Made by a program: the position numbers and the translations under genes
Notes under the pieces: generated by a model
Databases searched by the model: none
Seen by the model: the letters and a program-made list of their open reading frames with translations, nothing else
Told to the model about the DNA's origin: nothing
Shown: positions 48,686 through 57,801 of the stretch, one piece after another
Position numbering within the stretch: the stretch's first letter is position 1
How the letters are laid out: every line of letters begins with the position of its first letter
Assembly: GCA_905215935.1 (NCBI GenBank)
Contig: CAJMRY010000001.1
Span: 62,001-126,000, forward strand
Source of the DNA: an uncultured bacterium
GTDB taxonomy: Bacteria > Bacillota > Clostridia > TANB77 > CAG-508
Reading direction: 5' to 3'
DNA: 64,000 bases

Positions 48686-49687
48686 CTATTTCATAGCTTC
48701 TTCTACAGCAACTGCAACTGCAACTGTTGCACCTACCATTGGGTTATTTCCCATACCAATTAATCCCATCATTTCAACATGAGCTGGAACTGATGATGAA
48801 CCTGCAAATTGTGCATCTGAATGCATTCTTCCCATTGTATCTGTCATACCATAAGAAGCTGGTCCTGCAGCCATATTATCTGGATGAAGTGTTCTTCCTG
48901 TTCCTCCACCAGAAGCAACTGAGAAGTATTTCTTTCCTTGTTCAATACATTCTTTTTTGTATGTACCTGCTACTGGATGTTGGAATCTTGTTGGGTTTGT
49001 AGAGTTACCTGTAATAGAAACATCTACTTTTTCCATATGCATTATTGCAACACCTTCTCTAACATCATTTGCACCATAACATCTAACTTTTGATCTTTCT
49101 CCATCAGAATATGCAATCTCTTCTACTACATTTACTTTTCCTGTAAAGAAGTCAAAATCTGTTTTTACATATGTAAATCCATTAATTCTTGATATTACTT
49201 GTGCAGCATCTTTTCCTAGACCATTTAAAATAACTCTTAAAGGGTCTTTTCTTACTTTGTTTGCAGATTTTGCAATACCAATTGCACCTTCTGCTGCTGC
49301 AAAGCTTTCATGTCCTGCTAAAAATGCAAAACATTTTGTTTCTTCTGATAATAGCATTGATGCTAGGTTTCCATGTCCTAAACCAACTTTTCTATCATCT
49401 GCAACAGATCCTGGAATACAAAAAGCTTGCAATCCTTCTCCTATTGCTTTTGCTGCGTCTGCTGCTTTTGTATATCCTTTTTTTATCGCAATTGCTGCAC
49501 CTAAAGTATATGCCCAAGCTGCATTTTCAAAACAAATTGGTTGAACTCCTTTTACTATTTCATATGGATTAAATCCTTTTTCTGTACATATATTTAATGC
49601 ATCTTCAAAATCTTTAATTCCGTATTTTTCCATTACTGGTTTAATCTGGTCTATTCTTCTTTCATAACTTTCAAATGTTACTGCCAT
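48686..49687 (-). CDS. GGGtGRT protein
   Basis: 333 aa. Carries the family's name motif in VASGGGTGRTLHPDN and glycine-rich stretches such as VADDRKVGLGHGNLASMLL and FLAGHESFAAAEGAIGIA. These proteins regularly pair with a NifU-like scaffold; the biochemical role is not established to my knowledge. Here it is in one unit with a MazG-like gene and that scaffold (50042-50734). Confidence 0.9.
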   Translation of the reverse strand: MAVTFESYERRIDQIKPVMEKYGIKDFEDALNICTEKGFNPYEIVKGVQPICFENAAWAYTLGAAIAIKKGYTKAADAAKAIGEGLQAFCIPGSVADDRKVGLGHGNLASMLLSEETKCFAFLAGHESFAAAEGAIGIAKSANKVRKDPLRVILNGLGKDAAQVISRINGFTYVKTDFDFFTGKVNVVEEIAYSDGERSKVRCYGANDVREGVAIMHMEKVDVSITGNSTNPTRFQHPVAGTYKKECIEQGKKYFSVASGGGTGRTLHPDNMAAGPASYGMTDTMGRMHSDAQFAGSSSVPAHVEMMGLIGMGNNPMVGATVAVAVAVEEAMK

Positions 49688-49715
49688 TATTCTTACCTCC
49701 TACTTTTTCTACTAC

Positions 49716-50039
49716 TTAAATTTTCTTACCATGTTTATAAGCTCTTGATTCGTTATATTTCATCTTTTCTAATATTATTTTTTCTAAATCAATATTATTT
49801 CCACCACAAAAATCAAAAATCCTAATAACTACATCAGCTAATTCTGATGGTATTCCACATGGCTTTCCATCTTCCTCGTAGTATGTCTCATCTAATTTTC
49901 TATTATTTCTATATTCTTCATATGCTTCAGAAAGTTCTGTATGCATTAATGATATTACATCACCAAAATTCTTTTCTTCATTCCAAAAACCATGTGCTTT
50001 TGAATTTTCATGTGCTTTTTTTATTAAATCATTAATCAT
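49716..50039 (-). CDS. MazG-like nucleotide pyrophosphohydrolase
   Basis: 107 aa all-alpha NTP-PPase fold: LMHTELSEAYEEYRNNRK supplies the ExxE metal residues and SELADVVIRIFDFCGG the second ExxD helix. Likely hydrolyses (d)NTPs to NMP plus PPi. It lies between the scaffold (2 bases upstream) and the GGGtGRT gene, so the three are cotranscribed; the functional link is unclear. Confidence 0.85.
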   Translation of the reverse strand: MINDLIKKAHENSKAHGFWNEEKNFGDVISLMHTELSEAYEEYRNNRKLDETYYEEDGKPCGIPSELADVVIRIFDFCGGNNIDLEKIILEKMKYNESRAYKHGKKI

Positions 50040-50041
50040 TT

Positions 50042-50734
50042 TTATTCCTTTCTTGGATCAATCTTCTTAACAGCTTCATCAAATCTTCCATATTTTCCAG
50101 AAGCTTTTTCAATTGCTTCCATAGGTTCGATTCCAGCTTTGATGTTATCCATCATTTTTCCTAAGTTTACATATTTGTAACCAATTATTTGATCATCTTT
50201 ATCTAATCCTATTTCTACTATGTATCCTTCTGCAAGTTCTAGATATCTAGGACCTTTAACCTTTGTAGAATAAATTGTACCTACTTGACTTCTATGTCCT
50301 TTTCCTAAATCTTCTAGTCCTGCTCCTACTGGAAGTCCTCCTTCTGAGAATGCAGATTGTGTTCTACCATATACTATTTGTAAGAATAATTCTCTCATAG
50401 CAGTATTTATAGCATCACATACTAAATCTGTATTTAATGCTTCTAATATTGTTTTACCTACTAAAATTTCTCCTGCCATAGCAGCTGAATGTGTCATTCC
50501 TGAACATCCAATTGTTTCTACTAAAGCTTCTTCAATAATTCCTTCTTTTACATTTAAAGTTAATTTACATGCTCCTTGTTGTGGTGCACACCATCCTATA
50601 CCATGTGTTAGACCTGAAATATCTTTTATTTCTTTTGATTTTACCCATTTACCTTCCTCTGGAATTGGTGCTGGCCCATGGTCAACTCCTTTTGCTACAG
50701 GGCACATATTTTCTACTTCTTTTGAATATATCAT
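50042..50734 (-). CDS. iron-sulfur cluster assembly scaffold (NifU-like)
   Basis: 230 aa. Cysteine-bearing motifs GWCAPQQGACKLTLNVK and ETIGCSGMTHSAAMAGEIL correspond to the IscU/NifU fold; the third ligand region is less plain. First gene of the scaffold-MazG-GGGtGRT unit. Acts in the cytoplasm; client proteins unknown. Confidence 0.85.
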   Translation of the reverse strand: MIYSKEVENMCPVAKGVDHGPAPIPEEGKWVKSKEIKDISGLTHGIGWCAPQQGACKLTLNVKEGIIEEALVETIGCSGMTHSAAMAGEILVGKTILEALNTDLVCDAINTAMRELFLQIVYGRTQSAFSEGGLPVGAGLEDLGKGHRSQVGTIYSTKVKGPRYLELAEGYIVEIGLDKDDQIIGYKYVNLGKMMDNIKAGIEPMEAIEKASGKYGRFDEAVKKIDPRKE

Positions 50735-50947
50735 ATTAATTAGCTCCTTTCTTGGTATATATCTTAATCTAGCAAGTTTTATAGATTATTACAATTTTTA
50801 TTATATTATTTAAATGTATTTTGTTAGACATATTAATCATTTAATTTAAATAAATATATTCTTCTAGGAAATACCATATAAAATGCAATTTCCTAGAAAT
50901 TAAAATTATTATAATTAATCTTTATTCTTTGCTAGTTAAAAACGTTT

Positions 50948-52480
50948 TTATTTTCTTATTAATAAACTTTCTCCTGTCATTTCTTCTGGTTTTTCCAAAT
51001 TCATAATATCTAGCATTGTTGGTGCTAAATCTGCAAGTTTTCCCTCTTTTAATTGTACATTTTCCATTCCAACTAAAATAAGTGGAACAGGATTTGTTGT
51101 ATGTGCAGTATGAGGTTCACCTGTTTTATAATCTATCATCTGTTCTGAATTTCCATGATCTGCTGTAATCAATAAAACTCCATTTACTTCATTTATAGCT
51201 TCTAGAACTCTTCCTAAACATTCGTCAATTGTTTCTATTGCTTTTATTGCAGCTTCTAAACTTCCTGTATGACCAACCATATCTGGATTTGCATAGTTTA
51301 GTATTATATTATCATATTTTTTTGATTTAATTGCTTCTATAACTTTTTCAGTTACTTCTAAAGCACTCATTTCTGGTTTTAAATCATATGTTTCAACTTT
51401 TGGAGAAGGAATTAATATTCTGTCTTCTCCCTCATATTGTTTTTCTTCTCCTCCATTAAAGAAGAATGTAACATGTGCATATTTCTCTGTTTCAGCAATT
51501 CTTAATTGTGTTAAATTATGATTACTAATGTATTCGCCAAAAGTATTTGTTAATCTTTCCTTTTTAAAAGCTACTTCTACATTTGGCATAGTTTCATCAT
51601 AAGGAGTCATACATACAAAATATAAATTTAAGTCTTTTGTTTCAAACTCTTTAAAATCTTTATCTACTAATGTTCTTGTTATTTCTCTTGCTCTATCTGG
51701 TCTAAAGTTAAAGAATATTACAGAATCATTTTTATCTATAGTAGCAACTTTATTATCTCCATTGCAAATTACTGTTGGTTCTACAAACTCGTCAAAAACT
51801 TCTTTTTGATATGAGCTTTCTATTGCAGAAATTGCTGATTGTGCTTTTTCACCAATGCCATTTACCATTGCATTGTAACTTTTTTCGATTCTTTGCCATC
51901 TTTTATCTCTATCCATACTATAAAATCTTCCAGAGATAGTAGCAATTTTTCCAATTCCTTTTTCTTTCATTTTTTCTTCTAATTGCATTATATAACTTTC
52001 TGCAGATGCTGGAGGTGTATCTCTACCATCTAAAAAGCAATGTACATATACATCTTCAAAGTCTTTTCTTTTAGCAAGCTCTAAAAGAGCAAATAAATGA
52101 CGCATATGACTATGAACTCCTCCATCAGATAGAAGTCCCATAATATGCAATTTAGAATTATTTTGCTTGCAATTTTCTATTGCTTTTACAAATTCTGGTA
52201 CACTAAAGAAATCTCCATCTTCTATTGATTTTGTTATTCTTGTTAGTTCTTGATATACTATTCTTCCTGCTCCAATATTTGTATGACCAACTTCTGAATT
52301 TCCCATTTGTCCTTCTGGAAGACCTACATTTAATCCACTTGTATATACATCTGTTGTAGGACATGTTTTCATTAGTTTATCTATGTTTGGAGTATTTGCA
52401 AGTTTTACCGCATTTCCTTTTTCATTGTTATTTTCTCCAAAACCATCCAATATCATTAGCATTGTAAGTTTTTTATCCAT
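50948..52480 (-). CDS. gpmI: 2,3-bisphosphoglycerate-independent phosphoglycerate mutase
   Basis: 510 aa, cofactor-independent Mn enzyme (3-PG to 2-PG). Metal and serine motifs: MILDGFGENNNEKGNAV, MGNSEVGHTNIGAGR with the phosphorylated serine, DGRDTPPASAE, and TADHGNSEQMID near the end. Last gene of gapA-pgk-(membrane)-tpiA-gpmI. In spore formers activity is pH-sensitive and used to store 3-PG in spores (family knowledge). Confidence 0.97.
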   Translation of the reverse strand: MDKKLTMLMILDGFGENNNEKGNAVKLANTPNIDKLMKTCPTTDVYTSGLNVGLPEGQMGNSEVGHTNIGAGRIVYQELTRITKSIEDGDFFSVPEFVKAIENCKQNNSKLHIMGLLSDGGVHSHMRHLFALLELAKRKDFEDVYVHCFLDGRDTPPASAESYIMQLEEKMKEKGIGKIATISGRFYSMDRDKRWQRIEKSYNAMVNGIGEKAQSAISAIESSYQKEVFDEFVEPTVICNGDNKVATIDKNDSVIFFNFRPDRAREITRTLVDKDFKEFETKDLNLYFVCMTPYDETMPNVEVAFKKERLTNTFGEYISNHNLTQLRIAETEKYAHVTFFFNGGEEKQYEGEDRILIPSPKVETYDLKPEMSALEVTEKVIEAIKSKKYDNIILNYANPDMVGHTGSLEAAIKAIETIDECLGRVLEAINEVNGVLLITADHGNSEQMIDYKTGEPHTAHTTNPVPLILVGMENVQLKEGKLADLAPTMLDIMNLEKPEEMTGESLLIRK

Positions 52481-52543
52481 TTTACTTTTACCGTCCTTTT
52501 TTATTTTATAATCTATATTTGTTCTTTCTTTAGTACTTTAAAG

Positions 52544-53299
52544 TTAATTTTTATCATAATTAACTATTTTAGAAAATTCTTCTACTTTAAGACTTGCTCC
52601 ACCTACTAATCCTCCATCAATATCTGATGTTTCGAATAATTCTTTTGCGTTTGTAGATTTAACACTTCCTCCATATTGAATTATCACTTCTTCTGAAACT
52701 TCTTTTCCATAAATATCTTCTATTTCTTTTCTAATAGCTTTTATACTGTTATTAGCATCTTCAGATGTTGCTGTTTTACCTGTTCCTATAGCCCATATTG
52801 GTTCATAAGCAATTATTGTATTTTTTACTTGTTCATTTGATAGACCTTCTAATGCTAAACGAGTTTGAGTTGTAATTATTGCTTCTGTTTTGCCTTCTTC
52901 TCTTTGTGATAGAGTTTCTCCAACACATACGATTGGTTTTAATTCATTTGCAAATGCTGCTTTTATTTTTTTATTTACAGTTTCATCTGTTTCTGCAAAA
53001 TACCCTCTTCTTTCAGAGTGTCCTATTATAACATATTCTACTCCAATTACTTTTAACATTTTTCCAGAAACTTCTCCTGTATATGCACCATTTTCTTCCC
53101 AATGCATATTTTGTGCACCTATTTTTATATTTGTATTTTGTGCTGTTAATAATGCATAAAATAAGTCTGTATATGGAACACAAAGAATCACTTCATTTTT
53201 TGTGTCTTTTACTAGTGGTGATATTTCATCTATAAATTTTATTGTTTGATCTGGAAGCATATTCATCTTCCAATTTCCTGCAATTACTTTTTTTCTCAT
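52544..53299 (-). CDS. tpiA: triosephosphate isomerase
   Basis: 251 aa TIM barrel. Catalytic residues in GNWKMNM (Lys), VIIGHSERRGYF (His) and IAYEPIWAIGTGKTAT (Glu); phosphate loop IIQYGGSVKSTNA. Interconverts DHAP and GAP. Within the glycolytic cluster. Confidence 0.98.
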   Translation of the reverse strand: MRKKVIAGNWKMNMLPDQTIKFIDEISPLVKDTKNEVILCVPYTDLFYALLTAQNTNIKIGAQNMHWEENGAYTGEVSGKMLKVIGVEYVIIGHSERRGYFAETDETVNKKIKAAFANELKPIVCVGETLSQREEGKTEAIITTQTRLALEGLSNEQVKNTIIAYEPIWAIGTGKTATSEDANNSIKAIRKEIEDIYGKEVSEEVIIQYGGSVKSTNAKELFETSDIDGGLVGGASLKVEEFSKIVNYDKN

Positions 53300-53314
53300 G
53301 TTTAAATTACCCCC

Positions 53315-53743
53315 TTAATTCTTTTTTCTATTTTTAGGGAAACAATATATTACTCCTAATAATCCTAATATTCCGATTATTACTCCATATTTTATTATTG
53401 ACGTTAAAACATATTCAGAAACAAAATAACTTCTAAAAAACATACTAATAATTAAAAATATACAACTAATAATTCCAATTATAACTTTTATCTTATTTTT
53501 TCTCATAATATTTATAATTAATAAAACTATTAATTGTACTATCAAAAAAATTATAAACAAGTTGGATATATTACTAATGATAATATTTGAAAAATATGGC
53601 TTATCTAAAATAAGTTTAGAATTTGAATCTGGTTGCACTTGTTCAAATTTTACAGTATTTTTAGATATGTCATTCAAACTTTTTTCATTATATTCATAAT
53701 TATTCAAATCAGTATTTTCGTTTTTCATATATTCTTTCCTCAT
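53315..53743 (-). CDS. hypothetical membrane protein in the glycolytic cluster
   Basis: 142 aa. Hydrophilic N-terminus (about 1-45), then helices at about 50-78, 85-105 and 112-135, ending in PKNRKKN. Not recognised. It lies between pgk and tpiA, on the same strand with short gaps, so it should be cotranscribed. Confidence 0.6.
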   Translation of the reverse strand: MRKEYMKNENTDLNNYEYNEKSLNDISKNTVKFEQVQPDSNSKLILDKPYFSNIIISNISNLFIIFLIVQLIVLLIINIMRKNKIKVIIGIISCIFLIISMFFRSYFVSEYVLTSIIKYGVIIGILGLLGVIYCFPKNRKKN

Positions 53744-53777
53744 CTATTTAAAATATTTTATAACTTATTAATTATAT

Positions 53778-54965
53778 CTATTTCTCCATTAAACATTCTA
53801 TTCCAGGTAATTTCTTTCCTTCTAAAAACTCAAGTGATGCTCCTCCACCTGTTGATATATGAGTAAATTTCTCTGACAATCCTGCTTTTTCTACTGCTGC
53901 TGCAGAGTCTCCTCCTCCAATAATAGTAGTTGCGTCAGTCATTTCTGATAATGTTTTTGCAATTTCGTTTGTTCCTATTGCAAATTTATCAAATTCAAAT
54001 AAACCAACTGGTCCATTCCATATAACAGTTTTTGCATTTTTTAATTCTTCTTTATAAGATTTTATTGTTTCATCTCCAATGTCAAAACCTTCCCAACCAT
54101 CAGGTATCTCTGTCCAAGAAACTGTTTTTGTTTCTGTATTTGGATCAAATTCTTTTCCTAATCTTGTATCAACTGGAAGCATTAATTTAACACCTTTTTT
54201 AACTGCCTTTTCCATTAATTCTTTTGCTAAATCTAGTTTATCTAATTCGCAAATTGAATTTCCTACATTATATCCTTGTGCTTTAAAGAAAGTATATGCC
54301 ATTGCTCCACCAATCATAAGTGTATCTACTTTTTCTAATAAACTATTAATAACTCCAATTTTATCAGAAACTTTCTTTCCACCTAAAATTGCAACAAATG
54401 GTCTTGCTGGATTTTCTAAAGCGTTTCCTAAAAAATTTAATTCTTTTTCAATTAGAAATCCAGATACTGCTGGTAAATACTCTGCAATTCCTGCTGTTGA
54501 ACTATGTGCTCTATGAGCTGTTCCAAAAGCATCATTTACAAATATTTCTGCCATAGATGCAAGTTCTTTTGAAAATTCTGGATCATTTTTTTCTTCTCTT
54601 GAATCAAATCTAACATTTTCTAGTAATACAACATCACCATTTTGCATATTAGATGTTAATTCTTTTGCGCTTTCTCCAATTATATCTTTTGCAAGTTTTA
54701 CTTCTTTACCTAATAAATTAGATAATTCTTTAGCTACTGGTGCTAGAGAAAATTCTGGCTTTACTTCTCCCTTTGGTCTTCCTAAGTGAGATGCTAAAAT
54801 TACTTTACAATCATTTTCTAATAAATATTTAATTGTATCTAATGCTCCTACTATTCTTCTATTGTCTGTAATATTTCCATTTTCATCGATTGGTACATTA
54901 AAGTCACATCTTACAAATACTTTTTTGTTTTTTAAATCTAAATCTTTTACTGTTCTTTTATTCAT
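53778..54965 (-). CDS. pgk: phosphoglycerate kinase
   Basis: 395 aa. Forms ATP from 1,3-BPG. Substrate site VRCDFNVPID and LASHLGRPKG; nucleotide site GGKKVSDKIGV and the hinge/loop GGGDSAAAVEKAG, TGGGASLEFLEGK. Second gene of the cluster, after gapA. Confidence 0.98.
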   Translation of the reverse strand: MNKRTVKDLDLKNKKVFVRCDFNVPIDENGNITDNRRIVGALDTIKYLLENDCKVILASHLGRPKGEVKPEFSLAPVAKELSNLLGKEVKLAKDIIGESAKELTSNMQNGDVVLLENVRFDSREEKNDPEFSKELASMAEIFVNDAFGTAHRAHSSTAGIAEYLPAVSGFLIEKELNFLGNALENPARPFVAILGGKKVSDKIGVINSLLEKVDTLMIGGAMAYTFFKAQGYNVGNSICELDKLDLAKELMEKAVKKGVKLMLPVDTRLGKEFDPNTETKTVSWTEIPDGWEGFDIGDETIKSYKEELKNAKTVIWNGPVGLFEFDKFAIGTNEIAKTLSEMTDATTIIGGGDSAAAVEKAGLSEKFTHISTGGGASLEFLEGKKLPGIECLMEK

Positions 54966-54977
54966 AAACCCCTCCTA

Positions 54978-55043
54978 CTATTAACTGATAATCATTGCTA
55001 ATCCTTAATATGTAGTTATTTCGAATCACCAATGGTTATCAGT
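54978..55043 (-). other. gapA-pgk intergenic hairpin
   Basis: TTAACTGATAACCATTG pairs with CAATGATTATCAGTTAA around a 30-base loop, with one mismatch. No T-run; may process or stabilise the gapA part of the transcript, as seen for other gap operons (inference). Confidence 0.55.
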
Positions 55044-55107
55044 TAATTTCTTTAAAGATACTTTAGGGCAGACTAATCTTCTTGCCTGCCCATGCAGAAT
55101 TTATATT

Positions 55108-56128
55108 TTATTCACCTAATTCTGCAAAGTATTTAATTGTTCTTACCATTTGGCTTGTATATGAATTTTCATTATCATACCAAGAAACAACTTGAACTTG
55201 GTATAAATCTTCTGATATTTTTGTTACCATTGTTTGTGTAGCGTCAAATAAAGATCCATATCTAATTCCTATTATATCTGAAGAAACTAATAATTCTTCT
55301 GTATAACCAAAAGATTGGTTAGAAGCGTTTTTCATTGCTTCATTAATTTTTTCTACTGTTACATCTGTTCCTTTAACTACTGCTGTTAATATAGTAGTTG
55401 AACCTGTTGGAACTGGTACTCTTTGAGCTGAACCTATTAATTTTCCATTTAATTCTGGAATAACTAATCCAATCGCTTTTGCTGCTCCTGTTGAATTTGG
55501 AACAATATTTACAGCAGCTGCTCTTGCTCTTCTTAAATCTGCCTTTCTGTGTGGACCATCTAATAACATTTGGTCTCCTGTGTATGCATGTATTGTTGAC
55601 ATTATTCCTGATTGAATAGGTGCATATTTATTTAATGCATTTGCCATTGGTGCTAAACAGTTTGTTGTACAAGAAGCTGCTGATATAATTTTATCTTCTT
55701 TTGTTAATATATTTTCATTTACACCAAAAACTACTGTTGGTAAGTCATTTCCAGCTGGTGCTGATATAACAACTTTTTTAGCTCCTGCTATAATATGAGC
55801 ATTTGCTTTTTCTTTACTTGTATAGAATCCTGTACATTCAAGAACAACATCTACTCCTATTTCTCCCCATGGTAATTCCCCGAGCATCTTTCACTGCATA
55901 TATTTTAATTTCTTTTCCATCTACTGTTATAGAATCTTCTCCTGCAACTACTGTATCTGCTTTTTCATATCTACCTTGTGCAGAATCATATTTTAATAAA
56001 TGAGCTAACATTTTAGGACTTGTTAAATCGTTTATTGCAACGATTTCATACCCTTCTGCTCCAAACATTTGTCTAAATGCTAGACGTCCTATACGTCCAA
56101 ATCCATTAATAGCTACTTTTACTGACAT
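55108..56128 (-). CDS. gapA: glyceraldehyde-3-phosphate dehydrogenase (one +1 recoding site)
   Basis: 339 aa after joining. N-terminal NAD domain INGFGRIGRLAFRQMF; catalytic SCTTNCLAP. CGG at 55880-55882 (codon 83) breaks it: zero frame KDARGITMGRNRSRCCS-stop; skipping C gives AVKDAGELPWGEIGVDVVLEC, the expected segment before the first catalytic-domain strand. No ribosome site precedes the second fragment's first ATG. This is the only GAPDH in the window and an essential glycolytic enzyme, so the site must be passed efficiently. First gene of the cluster. Confidence 0.97.
55879..55882 (-). other. +1 recoding site CGGG in gapA
   Basis: GAT GCT CGG GGA ATT becomes GAT GCT GGG GAA TTA CCA (D-A-G-E-L-P) without the C. 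Confidence 0.86.
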
Positions 56129-56258
56129 AAAAAAATTCCTCCATTCCGATGCATAAAAAGCATCTTTTAAATAGATTATAAATAATCACTGCTATTGTAT
56201 ATCAAAAAAGAATACTTTTCAAGTATTCTTTCAATTTTTGTAGCACTTTTTGTTATAT

Positions 56259-56494
56259 GTTACAATTTACATCTTATTTAAAAGCACATACTAGCCTATC
56301 TAAGTGTTTGATATATATTTTTTAAAACCAATCGCCGATGGTACGCATTTAGCTAACGTTTCCCAAATTTTCTGCGTGGTATAAAACTTATTTTTAGCAA
56401 TTACTGACACGCTTCAAGATTGGTTTTAAAAAATATATATCAAACACTTAGATAGGCGGTAACATTGTCACCAAATTAAAAGATAAATTATAAC
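56259..56494. repeat. palindromic repeat element, full copy 2
   Basis: 236 bp, ends GTTACAATTTACA and GATAAATTATAAC. Shares order and core with the copy at 22504 (GCACATACTAGCCTA, TCTGCGTGGTATAAAA, CTTCAAGATTGGTTTT, TAGGCGGTAACATTGTCAC), but the stem differs at paired positions. It ends one base from the spoVT stop codon and fills the gap 56129-56495 except the gapA leader. Confidence 0.8.
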
Positions 56495-56495
56495 A

Positions 56496-57050
56496 TTATA
56501 TTTCCATTTGTGTTCCCAAGAAACTCGCAGCAGATTGCACAACTTTTTGCTCTACTTCAGACATTTTTGTACTTGCATCTTTAGATAATAAAATTACAGT
56601 TCCTATAACATCTCCATCAGCGATTATTGGGTATACAACTTGTGCATTATTTTTTTTCTCTTTATTATCATTTTTTGTTATTGGTATAGATGTATCATTA
56701 TTTTCTTTACTATTATAATTTTCTTTTTCATCCATAATCTTTTCTAACTCTTCACTAATTCCTTGTTCTAAGTATTCTTTTTTTGAACCACCAGAAACTG
56801 CAATAACAGTATCTTTATCTGTTATACATGCTATATGACCAGTTGTTTTAGCAAGTGTTTCTGCATATTCTGTTGCAAATTCAGAAAGCTCACCTATAGG
56901 AGAATATTTCTTTAATATAACTTCTCCTTCTTTGTCTGTAAATATTTCTAATGGGTCACCCTCTTTTATTCTTAATGTTTTTCTAATTTCTTTTGGAATA
57001 ACAACTCTTCCTAAATCATCTATTCTTCTTACTACTCCTGTTGCTTTCAT
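56496..57050 (-). CDS. spoVT: stage V sporulation protein T (AbrB-type regulator)
   Basis: 184 aa. N-terminal AbrB swapped-hairpin DNA-binding domain (MKATGVVRRIDDLGRVVIPK, IRKTLRIKEGDPLEIF) and a C-terminal GAF domain, with a charged linker (about 100-130). SpoVT tunes SigG-dependent genes in the forespore. Monocistronic. Confidence 0.93.
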   Translation of the reverse strand: MKATGVVRRIDDLGRVVIPKEIRKTLRIKEGDPLEIFTDKEGEVILKKYSPIGELSEFATEYAETLAKTTGHIACITDKDTVIAVSGGSKKEYLEQGISEELEKIMDEKENYNSKENNDTSIPITKNDNKEKKNNAQVVYPIIADGDVIGTVILLSKDASTKMSEVEQKVVQSAASFLGTQMEI

Positions 57051-57186
57051 TTTTTCCCTCCTTGTTTTTGTTTTATAATTTTATTATTACAAATAAGGAA
57101 AAAATTATGCAAAATTTTTCATTTTTTAAATTCAATTTATACAATTATTAAAAGGATATAATTTTTTATATTATACCCTTTCTAGT

Positions 57187-57230
57187 TACAATTTACATTT
57201 TAATTAATAAGTACACACTAGCCTACCAAC
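57187..57230. repeat. 5' fragment of the palindromic repeat
   Basis: TTACAATTTACATTTTAATTAAT...ACACTAGCCTA matches the first 40 bases of the full copies and then stops. It runs into the end of the lipoprotein gene and supplies its TAG stop. Confidence 0.65.
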
Positions 57231-57771
57231 CTGTACCATTTCCTTGAATTTTATATGTTCCATTATCATATTTAATAAATACACAAGCTGTCTTATTTAT
57301 TAACCAATCATCTTGTTTTTCTCCATTTCCAGCAATCCATTCAGTATTTTCAATATCATCTGGTTTTACTGAATATGTTACTTCTGCAAAGATGTCTTTA
57401 TCATTTACATTATTACCTCCTACACTTTTATATGTACCAGCTACATTTTTTCTTTCATTTTCTAATAAAACATTTACCTTATCTATTTTATATGCTTTTA
57501 ATTTCTTTCCTGAACTTTCTTCCATATTTTTTAAGTAATTTAAAAATAGCTCTTCTACAATTTCACTATCTGTTTTTGATGCACTTTGTATATTTGCATT
57601 TTCATTTTCTTTATTGTTATCTTCTGTTTTTTGAACTTCATTTTTTACTTTATTTTCTTCTATTTGATTGCTTTCATTTATAGTATTATTTAATGTACAC
57701 CCTGTTAACATTAATAATATACAAGTAACTATTATACTAATTAAACTAACTTTTAAAATTTTATTTTTCAT
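57223..57771 (-). CDS. predicted lipoprotein
   Basis: 182 aa. Signal peptide with lipobox MLTGC (cysteine about 25), then an Asn/Glu/Lys-rich linker and a globular region with YKSVGGNNVNDKDIFAEV, possibly a DUF4830/NTF2-like fold (uncertain). Ends NGTGW. Located just after the ECF sigma / DUF4179 pair, perhaps a target or partner. Its 3' end overlaps a repeat fragment. Confidence 0.7.
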   Translation of the reverse strand: MKNKILKVSLISIIVTCILLMLTGCTLNNTINESNQIEENKVKNEVQKTEDNNKENENANIQSASKTDSEIVEELFLNYLKNMEESSGKKLKAYKIDKVNVLLENERKNVAGTYKSVGGNNVNDKDIFAEVTYSVKPDDIENTEWIAGNGEKQDDWLINKTACVFIKYDNGTYKIQGNGTGW

Positions 57772-57801
57772 ACAAATCCCTCAATTCTTAAATTTTATTT
57801 T

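Noticed and set aside
55838..55887. Separate start for the downstream halves of gapA, tgt, ftsH and others
   Set aside because: The first ATG/TTG codons of these halves lie inside conserved motifs, lack ribosome sites, and would omit essential residues.
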